Source: an uncultured Francisellaceae bacterium (GTDB lineage Bacteria > Pseudomonadota > Gammaproteobacteria > UBA6186 > Azoamicaceae). Taken from it: DNA of 64,000 bases. The position numbers and the translations under genes were made by a program. Below, piece after piece: positions 46,513-55,401 of the stretch (position 1 is the first letter of the stretch; every line of letters begins with the position of its first letter). The stretch lies in the NCBI GenBank assembly GCA_945956915.1, contig CAMFJH010000006.1, positions 1 to 64,000 on the forward strand. Direction: 5' to 3'. The notes below the pieces were generated by a model that saw nothing but the letters and a program-made list of their open reading frames with translations, was not told the DNA's origin and made no database searches.

Positions 46513-46597
46513 TATTTATTAGCTCCTTAGCTTAAATACAATGTCTTAAAGACCCGTCAGTGTAACTTAAATCGAACAAAAATGTAAAGAGCTTGGC

Positions 46598-46903
46598 TTA
46601 TCTATTTTCATCCTTAGCGCCTTCATCACCATCTTCTTGATTTTCTTCATGATACGGAATCGTTCCACTGGCTCCAGTACCATAGGGTGGTAACTGACCT
46701 GATTGGATAGCTGCCTCTAAATGAGCCAATTTATCTAATTTTTCTCGTTGAATACGTTGGTAAATTTCCTCTCTGTGCACCGACACTTCTTTGGGAGCAT
46801 TTACACCAATGCGAACCTGATTACCCTTAACACCTAATACAGTCACACTGACCTCATCGCCTACCATTAACGTTTCACCTACACGTCTTGTTAAAATTAA
46901 CAT
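46598..46903 (-). CDS. csrA: carbon storage regulator CsrA with extended acidic tail
   Basis: CsrA dimers bind GGA motifs in mRNA leaders and switch between replicative and transmissive growth in Legionella-like organisms. Residues 1-60 are a regular CsrA ([33 protein letters not shown]). A further 40 residues (ending [16 protein letters not shown]) are Gly/Asp/Glu-rich, where common CsrA proteins stop near 61-65. The tail could modulate RNA binding by charge. The gene follows lysC by 25 bases; its AAGGAGAT ribosome site contains a GGA motif, which fits autoregulation. Confidence 0.95.
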   Translation of the reverse strand: MLILTRRVGETLMVGDEVSVTVLGVKGNQVRIGVNAPKEVSVHREEIYQRIQREKLDKLAHLEAAIQSGQLPPYGTGASGTIPYHEENQEDGDEGAKDENR

Positions 46904-46928
46904 TTAATTATCTCCTTTTTTTAATATC

Positions 46929-48176
46929 TTAAGAATGGATCCCTACTCGTTTTAGTTCTTTCCCTAAGTCAAATGCCTTGTGCAACATATTTAAACCTTG
47001 CGACAAATGCTTTTCTTCAATCACTACAGATACTTTTACCTCTGAAGTAGCGATCAATTGAATATTAATACCGTTATCACCCAATATTTGAAATAAAGTA
47101 CTGGCAACGCGCGGATGAGACCGCAAGCCAATGCCGACCAAAGAAATTTTAGCAATACATTCAACCACTTCCAATGCATTGGGCGTTAAATCCCCCACAG
47201 CCTCCATCACCAATTGCTTGGCTTGATACAAATCACGTTTATGGACTAGGAAACTTAAATCCGTATACCCTTCTACACTGGGCGTTTGAATAATCATATC
47301 CACCTCTATGTGCACATGGCTAAGAGGCCCTAGGATCTTTGCTGCAATGCCCGGCTGATCGGGTAATCTTCTTAGCGAAAACTGCACTTCATCTTTGGTA
47401 TAAGCAAGTCCTGAAACCATGGCATGCTCGGTGCGTTCTAAACTGTATTCTTGGGCAATAAAAGTCCCTGGACCTTCTACAAAAGTCGATAATATACGCA
47501 CAGGCACCCGATATTGTCCAGCAAACTCTACCGCCCTGATTTGCATGACTTTTGCACCTTGAGAGGATAATTCACTCATTTCTGTAAAAGTAAGCTCGGA
47601 CATCCGCTGCGCAAAAGGCACCATTTTAGGATCCGCCGTATATACCCCATCCACATCGGTATAAATTTGACATTCATCCGCTTGTAAAGAGGCTGCTAAA
47701 GCAACTGCCGTGGTATCTGAGCCACCTCTACCTAGGGTAGTGATATTTCCATGCGCGTCTATGCCCTGAAAACCGGCTACGACCACCACAATACCCAACT
47801 CCAGATCAGCCCGAATTTGAGCGCTGTCTATCCCCAAAATCCGTGCCTTGGTATGGGCGCTGTCTGTTCGGATATACACTTGCCCACCCGTGTAAGAACG
47901 TGCAGGACAGCCTTCCTGAATAAGCGCCATACTCAATAAAGCAATGGTGGTTTGCTCGCCTGTGGCAAGCAATACATCTAGCTCTCTTGGATTCGGAGCC
48001 TCGCTTAAGGCTTGTGCTAAAGCCACCAATCTATCGGTTTCACCACTCATGGCTGAAACCACGACCACCAATTGATGCCCTTCCGCTTTCGCTTTTAATA
48101 TTTTTTTGCTCACATGACGAATACAATCCAGGTTGCCCACAGATGTTCCACCATATTTTTGTACAATTAAGGCCAT
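46929..48176 (-). CDS. lysC: aspartate kinase
   Basis: Makes aspartyl phosphate, the first step to lysine, meso-DAP, threonine and methionine. The 415 residues show the kinase motifs KYGGTSVGN and ITTLGRGGSDTTAVALAA, then two ACT regulatory domains (DQPGIAAKILGPLSHVHIEVDMI; SLVGIGLRSHPRVASTLFQILGDNGINIQLI). It is monofunctional and of the alpha2beta2 length class. alaS lies upstream, csrA downstream. Confidence 0.96.
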   Translation of the reverse strand: MALIVQKYGGTSVGNLDCIRHVSKKILKAKAEGHQLVVVVSAMSGETDRLVALAQALSEAPNPRELDVLLATGEQTTIALLSMALIQEGCPARSYTGGQVYIRTDSAHTKARILGIDSAQIRADLELGIVVVVAGFQGIDAHGNITTLGRGGSDTTAVALAASLQADECQIYTDVDGVYTADPKMVPFAQRMSELTFTEMSELSSQGAKVMQIRAVEFAGQYRVPVRILSTFVEGPGTFIAQEYSLERTEHAMVSGLAYTKDEVQFSLRRLPDQPGIAAKILGPLSHVHIEVDMIIQTPSVEGYTDLSFLVHKRDLYQAKQLVMEAVGDLTPNALEVVECIAKISLVGIGLRSHPRVASTLFQILGDNGINIQLIATSEVKVSVVIEEKHLSQGLNMLHKAFDLGKELKRVGIHS

Positions 48177-48216
48177 AGTCTTTTAAGCCAAAAAGGCCCT
48201 CGTTATTGCATACATA

Positions 48217-50838
48217 CTATAAGCGCTCCTCAACCCATTGATAAGCCAAGGCTAACGCTCGCTCCAACCCCTCGGGATTATCTCCCCCCGCTTGTGCCAA
48301 CTCAGCACGACCACCCCCTCGACCACCGACCTCGGTAGCTATGGCATGAATGAGATCATTGGCTCTTATTCTATCGACACAATCCTCTGTTACACCTGCT
48401 ACCAAACTCACTTTTTGTTGATCAACACCTGCTAAAACCAACACCGCTGTTTTTAGTTTAGTCTTTAAATTGTCCATCGTTATTTTTAAAGTTTTAGCAT
48501 CGGCAATGGGTAAAGATATCGCCAATACTTTGACGCCTTTAATTTCTTTTACCTGTTGCGTTAAATCTAAACCACCCGTTCCGCAAGCTACAGTCGCTTT
48601 CAGTTGTTGCAAGTCTTTTTCTAATTTTCGGGTTCTGTGTAAATTTTTCTCAACCTGATCTAAAACCAATTCTTTAGAGGTTTTTAATGCATTCGCCACC
48701 TCTAATAAAGTATTTTCAAGCGTTTCTACCCAGGTCATCGCACCCACGCCAGTTAAGGCTTCTATTCGACGCACTCCAGCGCTGATACCCGTTTCTGATA
48801 AAATTTTTAAAAAACCAATATCCCCTGTGCGTTTAACATGCGTACCCCCACACAACTCTATGGAAAATTTATTGCCCATACTAAGCACACGCAAAGGCTT
48901 GGTTTTATCGTACTTTTCTCCGAATAAAGCCATCGCACCGTGGGCAATCGCTTCATCAGCAAGCATGAGTTCTGTTTTTACTTCTGAATTTAAAAGAATT
49001 TGTTCATTCACAATTCTTTCTATGGCACGTAACTGTGCAACACTTAATGCTTCTGTATGGGTAAAGTCAAAACGTAAACGCGAAGGCTCTACCAAAGAAC
49101 CTTTTTGTTGCACATGTTCACCCACCACTTGACGCAATGCAGCATGTAATAAATGCGTGGCCGAATGATTGCGCGCAGTCGAACTTCTTTTTTGTGCATC
49201 CACTTCAGCCAAAACCACATCACCGACTTTTAATAATCCAGATTGCAAAACGCCCTGATGAATATACGTTGATCCCACACGCTTGGTATCCAATACTTCT
49301 AAAATACCATCGGTTAAATGCATGACGCCCTGATCACCCACTTGTCCACCCGCTTCTGCATAAAAAGGCGTTTGATCTAGAGCCACTGTGCATAATACAC
49401 CGGGCTCACATTCATCAATGGGTTGGCCTTCATGATATAAACCTTTGACCACCGCTTCTTGTTTTAAAGTTTCATAACCTAAGAAAACAGTGGGTGTTAA
49501 AGCCTCTAAATGAACAGCCAATTGCTCTGTAGGATGTGCAGAAAATTGACTGGCAGTTCGAGCACGCGTACGTTGAGCCTGCATGGCCTCATTAAAGCCT
49601 TCCATATCTAAGGTTAAATCGCGTTCTCTGGCAATATCTGCAGTTAAATCAACCGGAAAGCCATAGGTATCATAGAGTTTAAATACCGTGTCACCTGGAA
49701 TAATTTTTCCTGAGATATTGGCTAAATCTTGCTCTAATATTTTTAAACCATAGGTTAGCGTTTTAGCAAATTGTATTTCTTCTTGTTCTATCACTTTTTC
49801 TATCTGTTCTACTGCGCCTACTAATGCAGGATATGCTTCACCCATTTCTGCAGCTAAAGGTTTAACCAAACGATAAAAAAAAGGTTTATCCAGGGCGCCT
49901 AACAATTGGCCATGTCGAATCGCACGTCTACAAATACGTCTTAATACATAGCCTCGACCTTCATTAGAGGGCAAGACCCCATCCATAATTAAAAAAGCAC
50001 AAGCACGAATATGATCAGCTATCACACGTAAAGACTTACTGTGTAAATCTTGAGTATTTAATATCTGCGCTGTAGCTTGTATCAGGTGTTTTAAAATATC
50101 AATATCATAATTGCTGTGCACCCCTTGCATCACAGCGGCAATGCGTTCTAAGCCCATCCCAGTATCCACGGAAGGTTTGGGCAAAGGAAACAATTCGCCA
50201 CTGGCATCTCTATTAAACTGCATAAAGACCAAATTCCAAATTTCTACATAACGATCCCCATCGGATTCTGCAGAACCGGGAGGTCCTCCTGGAATCTCTG
50301 CGCCATGATCGTAAAAAATTTCGGTGCAAGGACCACAAGGACCGGTATCTCCCATAGACCAAAAATTATCTTTGGCGCCACAGCGAGAAAATCGTGTGGG
50401 ATCAATTTTTAAATCGTTCAACCAAATCGCTTCGGCTTCTTGATCTTCTTCATAAACGGTCACCCATAACTTGTGCGCGGGAAGTTTTAATACTTCTGTT
50501 AAAAATTCCCACGCAAATTGGATGGCTTCTTTTTTAAAATAATCACCAAAACTAAAATTACCCAGCATTTCAAAAAAAGTATGATGCCGAGCAGTATAGC
50601 CTACATTTTCCAGATCATTATGCTTTCCACCCGCACGCAAACAGGCCTGACAGCTAACCGCTTTTTTATAAGGCCGTTTTTCTTGCCCCAAAAAAGTGTC
50701 TTTAAACTGGACCATGCCTGCATTGGTAAATAACAACGTAGGATCATTTTGGGGTACCAGCGAGCTGCTGGATACCCAGGTATGTTCTTTATGTTGAAAA
50801 TACTCTAAAAATGTTTGTCTTAACTGCCCTGTATTCAT
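48217..50838 (-). CDS. alaS: alanine-tRNA ligase
   Basis: An 873-residue class II synthetase: [21 protein letters not shown], motif block [17 protein letters not shown], the editing-site zinc motif [11 protein letters not shown] with [13 protein letters not shown], and the C-terminal C-Ala domain with a Gly-rich end ([16 protein letters not shown]). Full length and undamaged. It starts 9 bases... after the recA stop region, with no recX between. Confidence 0.97.
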   Translation of the reverse strand: MNTGQLRQTFLEYFQHKEHTWVSSSSLVPQNDPTLLFTNAGMVQFKDTFLGQEKRPYKKAVSCQACLRAGGKHNDLENVGYTARHHTFFEMLGNFSFGDYFKKEAIQFAWEFLTEVLKLPAHKLWVTVYEEDQEAEAIWLNDLKIDPTRFSRCGAKDNFWSMGDTGPCGPCTEIFYDHGAEIPGGPPGSAESDGDRYVEIWNLVFMQFNRDASGELFPLPKPSVDTGMGLERIAAVMQGVHSNYDIDILKHLIQATAQILNTQDLHSKSLRVIADHIRACAFLIMDGVLPSNEGRGYVLRRICRRAIRHGQLLGALDKPFFYRLVKPLAAEMGEAYPALVGAVEQIEKVIEQEEIQFAKTLTYGLKILEQDLANISGKIIPGDTVFKLYDTYGFPVDLTADIARERDLTLDMEGFNEAMQAQRTRARTASQFSAHPTEQLAVHLEALTPTVFLGYETLKQEAVVKGLYHEGQPIDECEPGVLCTVALDQTPFYAEAGGQVGDQGVMHLTDGILEVLDTKRVGSTYIHQGVLQSGLLKVGDVVLAEVDAQKRSSTARNHSATHLLHAALRQVVGEHVQQKGSLVEPSRLRFDFTHTEALSVAQLRAIERIVNEQILLNSEVKTELMLADEAIAHGAMALFGEKYDKTKPLRVLSMGNKFSIELCGGTHVKRTGDIGFLKILSETGISAGVRRIEALTGVGAMTWVETLENTLLEVANALKTSKELVLDQVEKNLHRTRKLEKDLQQLKATVACGTGGLDLTQQVKEIKGVKVLAISLPIADAKTLKITMDNLKTKLKTAVLVLAGVDQQKVSLVAGVTEDCVDRIRANDLIHAIATEVGGRGGGRAELAQAGGDNPEGLERALALAYQWVEERL

Positions 50839-50846
50839 AGCAATCC

Positions 50847-51902
50847 TTAAATCTCCAGTTCTTCAAATTGTGATTCAGTTTCTTCCGCTGGCAAAGCACC
50901 GGGCAGAATAGGTCCTGTAGTTAATAATTTCTCGCGAATAACCGTTTCAATCTCTTGGGCCATTTCTGGGTGCTCAACAAAATACTGTCGTACATTCTCT
51001 TTACCTTGACCAATACGAGTGCCTTTATAGCTATACCAAGTACCTGATTTATCAATGCAGCCTAATTTTACACCGAATTCGATGACTTCTCCTAAACGAG
51101 AAATGCCTTCACCATAATAAATTTCATACTCGGCTTGTTTAAAAGGAGGTGCCACTTTATTTTTTACCACTTTTACACGGGTTTCATTGCCTATCACTTC
51201 TTCGCCTTTTTTAATCGCCCCTGTACGACGAATATCTAAACGCACTGAAGCATAAAACTTTAAGGCATTACCCCCTGTGGTTGTTTCAGGACTCCCAAAC
51301 ATCACCCCTATTTTCATTCGAATTTGATTAATGAAAATAACCAAGGTGTTAGAGCGTTTAATATTCCCTGTTAATTTACGCAAAGCCTGAGACATCAAAC
51401 GTGCCTGTAGACCCATATGCTGATCGCCCATTTCGCCTTCTATTTCCGCTTTGGGCGTTAAAGCCGCTACGGAATCGACAATCACCACATCGACAGCACC
51501 TGATCTCACCAGACTATCGACTATTTCTAAAGCTTGTTCGCCAGTATCCGGCTGTGCCACTAATAATTCCGAAACATTCACACCCAATTTTTCTGCATAA
51601 GCAGGATCTAGCGCATGTTCGGCATCTACAAAGGCTGCAGTACCGCCTGCTTTTTGACATTCGGCTACCACATGTAAGGTTTGAGTCGTTTTACCCGAAG
51701 ATTCTGGGCCAAAAATTTCAACCACACGCCCCTTCGGTAAACCACCAATACCCAAAGCGATATCTAAGCCTAAAGAACCTGTGGAAATCGCCTCTATAGC
51801 CAGAACGGATCCTGAGCCCAAACGCATGATAGCGCCTTTGCCAAATTGTTTTTCCATTTGAGATATTGCTGCATTCAGCGCTTTTGTCTTTTGTTCATCC
51901 AT
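50847..51902 (-). CDS. recA: recombinase RecA
   Basis: The strand-exchange protein, 351 residues from [10 protein letters not shown] (an ATG two codons earlier, at 51908, is also possible). Walker [15 protein letters not shown] (Gln where most RecA proteins have Leu), Walker [23 protein letters not shown], and the DNA-binding loop 2 region [33 protein letters not shown]-type, here shown by [15 protein letters not shown]. No LexA box (CTGT-N8-ACAG) is visible upstream. alaS follows after 8 bases; recX is absent from its usual place. Confidence 0.97.
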   Translation of the reverse strand: MDEQKTKALNAAISQMEKQFGKGAIMRLGSGSVLAIEAISTGSLGLDIALGIGGLPKGRVVEIFGPESSGKTTQTLHVVAECQKAGGTAAFVDAEHALDPAYAEKLGVNVSELLVAQPDTGEQALEIVDSLVRSGAVDVVIVDSVAALTPKAEIEGEMGDQHMGLQARLMSQALRKLTGNIKRSNTLVIFINQIRMKIGVMFGSPETTTGGNALKFYASVRLDIRRTGAIKKGEEVIGNETRVKVVKNKVAPPFKQAEYEIYYGEGISRLGEVIEFGVKLGCIDKSGTWYSYKGTRIGQGKENVRQYFVEHPEMAQEIETVIREKLLTTGPILPGALPAEETESQFEELEI

Positions 51903-51996
51903 CGACATTGATTCAATCTCCTCTCGTTAACACCTATAACCAAAATAATTCGGTGATTATCGCATAGAAAAGCCTTCTATCGATAGGCATTAACGT

Positions 51997-52039
51997 GATA
52001 GGTCGCCTTAAAAGTTAAAACCCTTAAAAACGACCTATC
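51997..52039. terminator. inverted repeat after marR
   Basis: GATAGGTCG (51997-52005) pairs with CGACCTATC (52031-52039) around a 25-base A/T-rich loop, just after the marR stop and before the recA promoter region. Likely ends marR transcription. Confidence 0.4.
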
Positions 52040-52047
52040 GCCAGGCC

Positions 52048-52509
52048 CTACTTCTCACTCGAGGAAGTAGCCGTTAATTTACGCACAAAAGTTAATTCCT
52101 CTAAGAAGCGTGCATAACGCTCGTGTCCCAAACGCTCAACAATACGATCTTGTGCCTTACGCCATAAGGGAACCCCTTGTTGAATGACTTCTTTTCCCTT
52201 TTCAGTCAAAGCATAAGCTTTGGAACGACGATCTGTTAACTTCACCCCCGTAATCAATCCCATTCTTTCTAAAGGTTTTAGATTACGAGTTAAAGTGGTT
52301 CTATCCATCACTAAACCCTCTGCCATCTCGGTTAGGGTTTTACCACTGATAGCGGATAAAGATAACAACAAGGTGAATTGTGTTGCTCGAATACCCGCTT
52401 GTTCTAAGTAACGATCAAAAAATTGTGTAACCGCACGAGATATTTTTCTTAGGTTAAAACAACAGCATTGATCGTTAATGGCCTGATAAGACATTGCATC
52501 TGTACTCAT
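52048..52509 (-). CDS. MarR-family transcriptional regulator
   Basis: A 153-residue winged-helix regulator: recognition region KTLTEMAEGLVMDRTTLTRNLKPLERMGLIT, wing VKLTDRRSKAYALTEKGKEVIQQ. The N-terminus has three adjacent cysteines (QCCCFNL, residues 14-16), a possible redox switch like those of OhrR-type MarR proteins. A palindrome overlaps its own promoter. The controlled genes are unknown; the lipoprotein gene upstream is on the same strand but separated by the promoter. Confidence 0.9.
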   Translation of the reverse strand: MSTDAMSYQAINDQCCCFNLRKISRAVTQFFDRYLEQAGIRATQFTLLLSLSAISGKTLTEMAEGLVMDRTTLTRNLKPLERMGLITGVKLTDRRSKAYALTEKGKEVIQQGVPLWRKAQDRIVERLGHERYARFLEELTFVRKLTATSSSEK

Positions 52510-52532
52510 AAGTGTGTACCTCCGTACTACAA

Positions 52533-52562
52533 AGTGTAGACACTCTTATCAGAAATTTGCAA
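52533..52562 (-). promoter_or_regulatory. marR promoter with overlapping palindrome
   Basis: On the minus strand, TTGCAA (plus 52557-52562) and TACACT (plus 52533-52538) are separated by 18 bases. The palindrome AGTGT-N2-ACACT (52533-52544) covers the -10, the arrangement expected for MarR autorepression. Confidence 0.4.
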
Positions 52563-52583
52563 GTAAATTAACTTATTTATTTT

Positions 52584-53075
52584 CTACTGTTGAACTGTCC
52601 AGTGTGCTCTTGTATCTCGCATATCCCTACAGGCCCGACCGTGCACTTTTTCTTGACGTCCATCAATGATAACCGTATGCACATAGTCTCTACATACTAA
52701 AGTACTACCGGGTTGTTCTTGGGTACGAGTCACTACAAATTGACCTTTATGATTATTATTGGGATTACGCCAAGTACTGATTCTATGATCAGGTTGATGC
52801 TCTAAGACATCCCGTGCAGCAGCTGCAGCCAATTGACGATCTCTGGCATCCATTTCTCTACCAATATGAGAGCCTAAGCCTGCTCCAATCAAGGTGCCTA
52901 AAGCCACACCCACTAAACGTCCGTCGCCCTTACCAAACTGAGATCCTATCAGTGCGCCCGCGCCAGCCCCTATCAAACTGCCACCTGTTTCTTTGGGACC
53001 GGTACCCATACAGCCTACCAACAAAGAAAAAACCAAAGCCATTGAAATAAAAGACACAGTTTTTTTACTAAACAT
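52584..53075 (-). CDS. 17 kDa surface antigen-type lipoprotein (glycine zipper)
   Basis: A 163-residue outer-membrane lipoprotein: signal peptide with lipobox ending at Cys22 (FSLLVGC), two glycine-zipper helices (GSLIGAGAGALIGSQFG; VGVALGTLIGAGLGSHIG), then REMDARDRQ and a C-terminal domain with two cysteines (TLVCRDYVHTV, GRACRDMRD). This is the Rickettsia 17 kDa antigen / SmpA-like glycine-zipper family. Single gene between uvrB and marR. Confidence 0.88.
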   Translation of the reverse strand: MFSKKTVSFISMALVFSLLVGCMGTGPKETGGSLIGAGAGALIGSQFGKGDGRLVGVALGTLIGAGLGSHIGREMDARDRQLAAAAARDVLEHQPDHRISTWRNPNNNHKGQFVVTRTQEQPGSTLVCRDYVHTVIIDGRQEKVHGRACRDMRDTRAHWTVQQ

Positions 53076-53099
53076 AAAGGACTCCCACTTGCTATTCTA

Positions 53100-55148
53100 T
53101 TAAAACATTTCTTTAAGTTGTTGAATTTCATCTCTAATTCGTGCTGCTTCCTCAAATTCCAACTGTTTAGCACGTAACAGCATCTCATTCTCTAACATTT
53201 TAATTTTTTCCGCAAGCTGTTTTGGATCTACAATAAGCTTATTTATCTCAGTATCTAAATTATTTGCACTGGTTTTAGCTTTATTTTTTTGCTGGCTTTG
53301 CTTAGATTTCTTAGATTTTTTGGTATTTTGCTGTGTATGGCTTCCATAAGGGCCATCTAAAATTTCTGAAATGGCTTTTACAATCCCCTGGGGGCTAATG
53401 CCCATTTTTTGATTATAATCCTCCTGTTTAACACGTCTACGATTGGTTTCTTCAATGGCACGTTCCATAGAATTTGTCATTTTATCCGCATATAAAATAG
53501 CTTTCCCGTGTATATGCCTTGCCGCTCTTCCGATGGTTTGTATCAAGGATCGCACAGATCGTAAAAAGCCTTCTTTATCGGCATCAAAAATGGCCACTAA
53601 AGAAACTTCGGGCAAATCTAAACCTTCTCTTAACAAATTAATGCCCACCAATACATCAAATACGCCTAAGCGCAGATCTCGAATAATTTCTACTCTTTCA
53701 ACCGTTTCAACATCCGAATGTAAATAACGAACTTTCACACCTTGTTCTTCTAAATAGTGTGTTAAATCCTCTGCCATTCTTTTGGTGAGTGTGGTAATTA
53801 AAACGCGCTCATTCAATTTTACGCGTTTCCAGATCTCTGAAAGCACATCATCCACTTGTGTAAGTGCCGAGCGTATTTCAACTAAAGGATCCACCAACCC
53901 TGTGGGTCGCACCACCAATTCAACCAAATTATCAGCATGTTCTAATTCATAATTACCAGGGGTCGCTGAAATATAAATTGTTTGCGGTTGTCTTTTTTCA
54001 AACTCATCAAAACGCATAGGCCTATTGTCTAAAGCTGAAGGCAATCTAAAGCCATAATTGACCAGATTTTCTTTTCGCGCTCGATCGCCCTTATACATCC
54101 CACCCAACTGCGGAATTGTCACATGGGATTCATCTACCACCAGTAAAGCATTCGGCGGTAAATAATCAAATAAGGTTGGCGGTGCTTCCCCTTCTTCTCG
54201 ACCTGATAGATAACGTGAATAATTTTCGATACCTGAACAAAAACCCAATTCTAAAATCATTTCTAAATCAAAACGGGTACGCTGTTCTAAGCGTTGAGCT
54301 TCTACGAGTTTATTCTCTTTTTCTAATTTGTGTAAAGTAAGGGTTAACTCTTTTTTTATTTTTTCCACAGCCTCTAATAAGGTTTGTCTAGGCGTCACAT
54401 AATGAGTTTTGGGATAAATCGTTATTCTAGGAATATCTTTATACAACATTTGTCCCGTTAACGGATCAAACAAGCTGATATTATCTATCAAATCTCCAAA
54501 CAACTCTATACGCACAGCATCTTTTTCAGACTCTGCGGGGAACACATCAATCACATCGCCTCGTACCCTGTATGTGCCGCGACTAAAATCGATATCATTA
54601 CGGGTATACTGTAGCTCTGCCAATCGACGCAAAATCGCACGTTGATCAACCTTATCGCCCTTATCCACATGCAAAACCATAGATAAATAGGCTTTAGGAT
54701 CACCTAAACCATAAATCGCAGAAACTGTAGCGACAACAATTGTATCCGGACGTTCTAAAATCGCTTTAGTCGCTGATAAGCGCATTTGTTCGATTTGTTC
54801 GTTCACCGAGGAATCTTTTTCAATATAGGTATCCGATGCAGGAACATAGGCTTCTGGCTGATAATAATCATAATACGAAACAAAATATTGCACTGAATTT
54901 TCAGGAAAAAAAGCTTTCATTTCACTATACAATTGTGCAGCCAGCGTTTTATTTGGTGCTATCACCAAAGTCGTACGATTGGTTTGGGCTATGGTATTGG
55001 CAATTGTAAAAGTCTTACCTGAGCCCGTGACGCCTAGCACTGTTTGATGCACCAGCCCATCCCCTACACCCTCAACCAAAGAGGCTATGGCCTGAGGCTG
55101 ATCACCTGTGGGCTTAAAAGCGGAATGAAGTTTAAATGTGTTTTTCAT
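53100..55148 (-). CDS. uvrB: excinuclease ABC subunit B
   Basis: The damage-verifying helicase of nucleotide excision repair, 682 residues. Walker [14 protein letters not shown], the beta-hairpin [29 protein letters not shown], helicase motif VI (QTIGRAARH) and the C-terminal UVR motif ([17 protein letters not shown]). A basic insert ([18 protein letters not shown]) precedes the UVR motif. No LexA box seen upstream. Confidence 0.97.
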   Translation of the reverse strand: MKNTFKLHSAFKPTGDQPQAIASLVEGVGDGLVHQTVLGVTGSGKTFTIANTIAQTNRTTLVIAPNKTLAAQLYSEMKAFFPENSVQYFVSYYDYYQPEAYVPASDTYIEKDSSVNEQIEQMRLSATKAILERPDTIVVATVSAIYGLGDPKAYLSMVLHVDKGDKVDQRAILRRLAELQYTRNDIDFSRGTYRVRGDVIDVFPAESEKDAVRIELFGDLIDNISLFDPLTGQMLYKDIPRITIYPKTHYVTPRQTLLEAVEKIKKELTLTLHKLEKENKLVEAQRLEQRTRFDLEMILELGFCSGIENYSRYLSGREEGEAPPTLFDYLPPNALLVVDESHVTIPQLGGMYKGDRARKENLVNYGFRLPSALDNRPMRFDEFEKRQPQTIYISATPGNYELEHADNLVELVVRPTGLVDPLVEIRSALTQVDDVLSEIWKRVKLNERVLITTLTKRMAEDLTHYLEEQGVKVRYLHSDVETVERVEIIRDLRLGVFDVLVGINLLREGLDLPEVSLVAIFDADKEGFLRSVRSLIQTIGRAARHIHGKAILYADKMTNSMERAIEETNRRRVKQEDYNQKMGISPQGIVKAISEILDGPYGSHTQQNTKKSKKSKQSQQKNKAKTSANNLDTEINKLIVDPKQLAEKIKMLENEMLLRAKQLEFEEAARIRDEIQQLKEMF

Positions 55149-55220
55149 AGCCAGTACCTATCAGCATTAAGTTCAATAACTATCGCAAAAATCGTTCTTT
55201 GAAGTAGTTTATCATGAATG

Positions 55221-55379
55221 TTAGGCCGAGATCCGCTTAGCTTGCTGCTCGCATCTTGAAGTGCAACGGGTATATACATTGCCATTTTCCCCATCAAAAT
55301 CCATTGAAATAAAACCTGCTTTATCGTAAACTGGTCTCAATTTTGCGATTCGCGCTTGAAAACAGAATTTACCATATAT
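55221..55379 (-). pseudogene. short open frame, probable gene remnant
   Basis: On the minus strand 52 open codons read IYGKFCFQARIAKLRPVYDK then AGFISMDFDGENGNVYTRC and end QQAKRISA-TAA. The composition looks like real protein and there are three cysteines, but there is no ATG, GTG or TTG at the start, only an internal ATG (25 residues to the stop). It fills most of the 55149-55401 gap between uvrB and the ankyrin gene. Family not recognised. Confidence 0.3.
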
Positions 55380-55401
55380 TTACAGCAATGAGGTTTTACA
55401 A

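Noticed and set aside
51903-52000. LexA box before recA
   Set aside because: No CTGT-N8-ACAG or close variant is seen before recA or uvrB.
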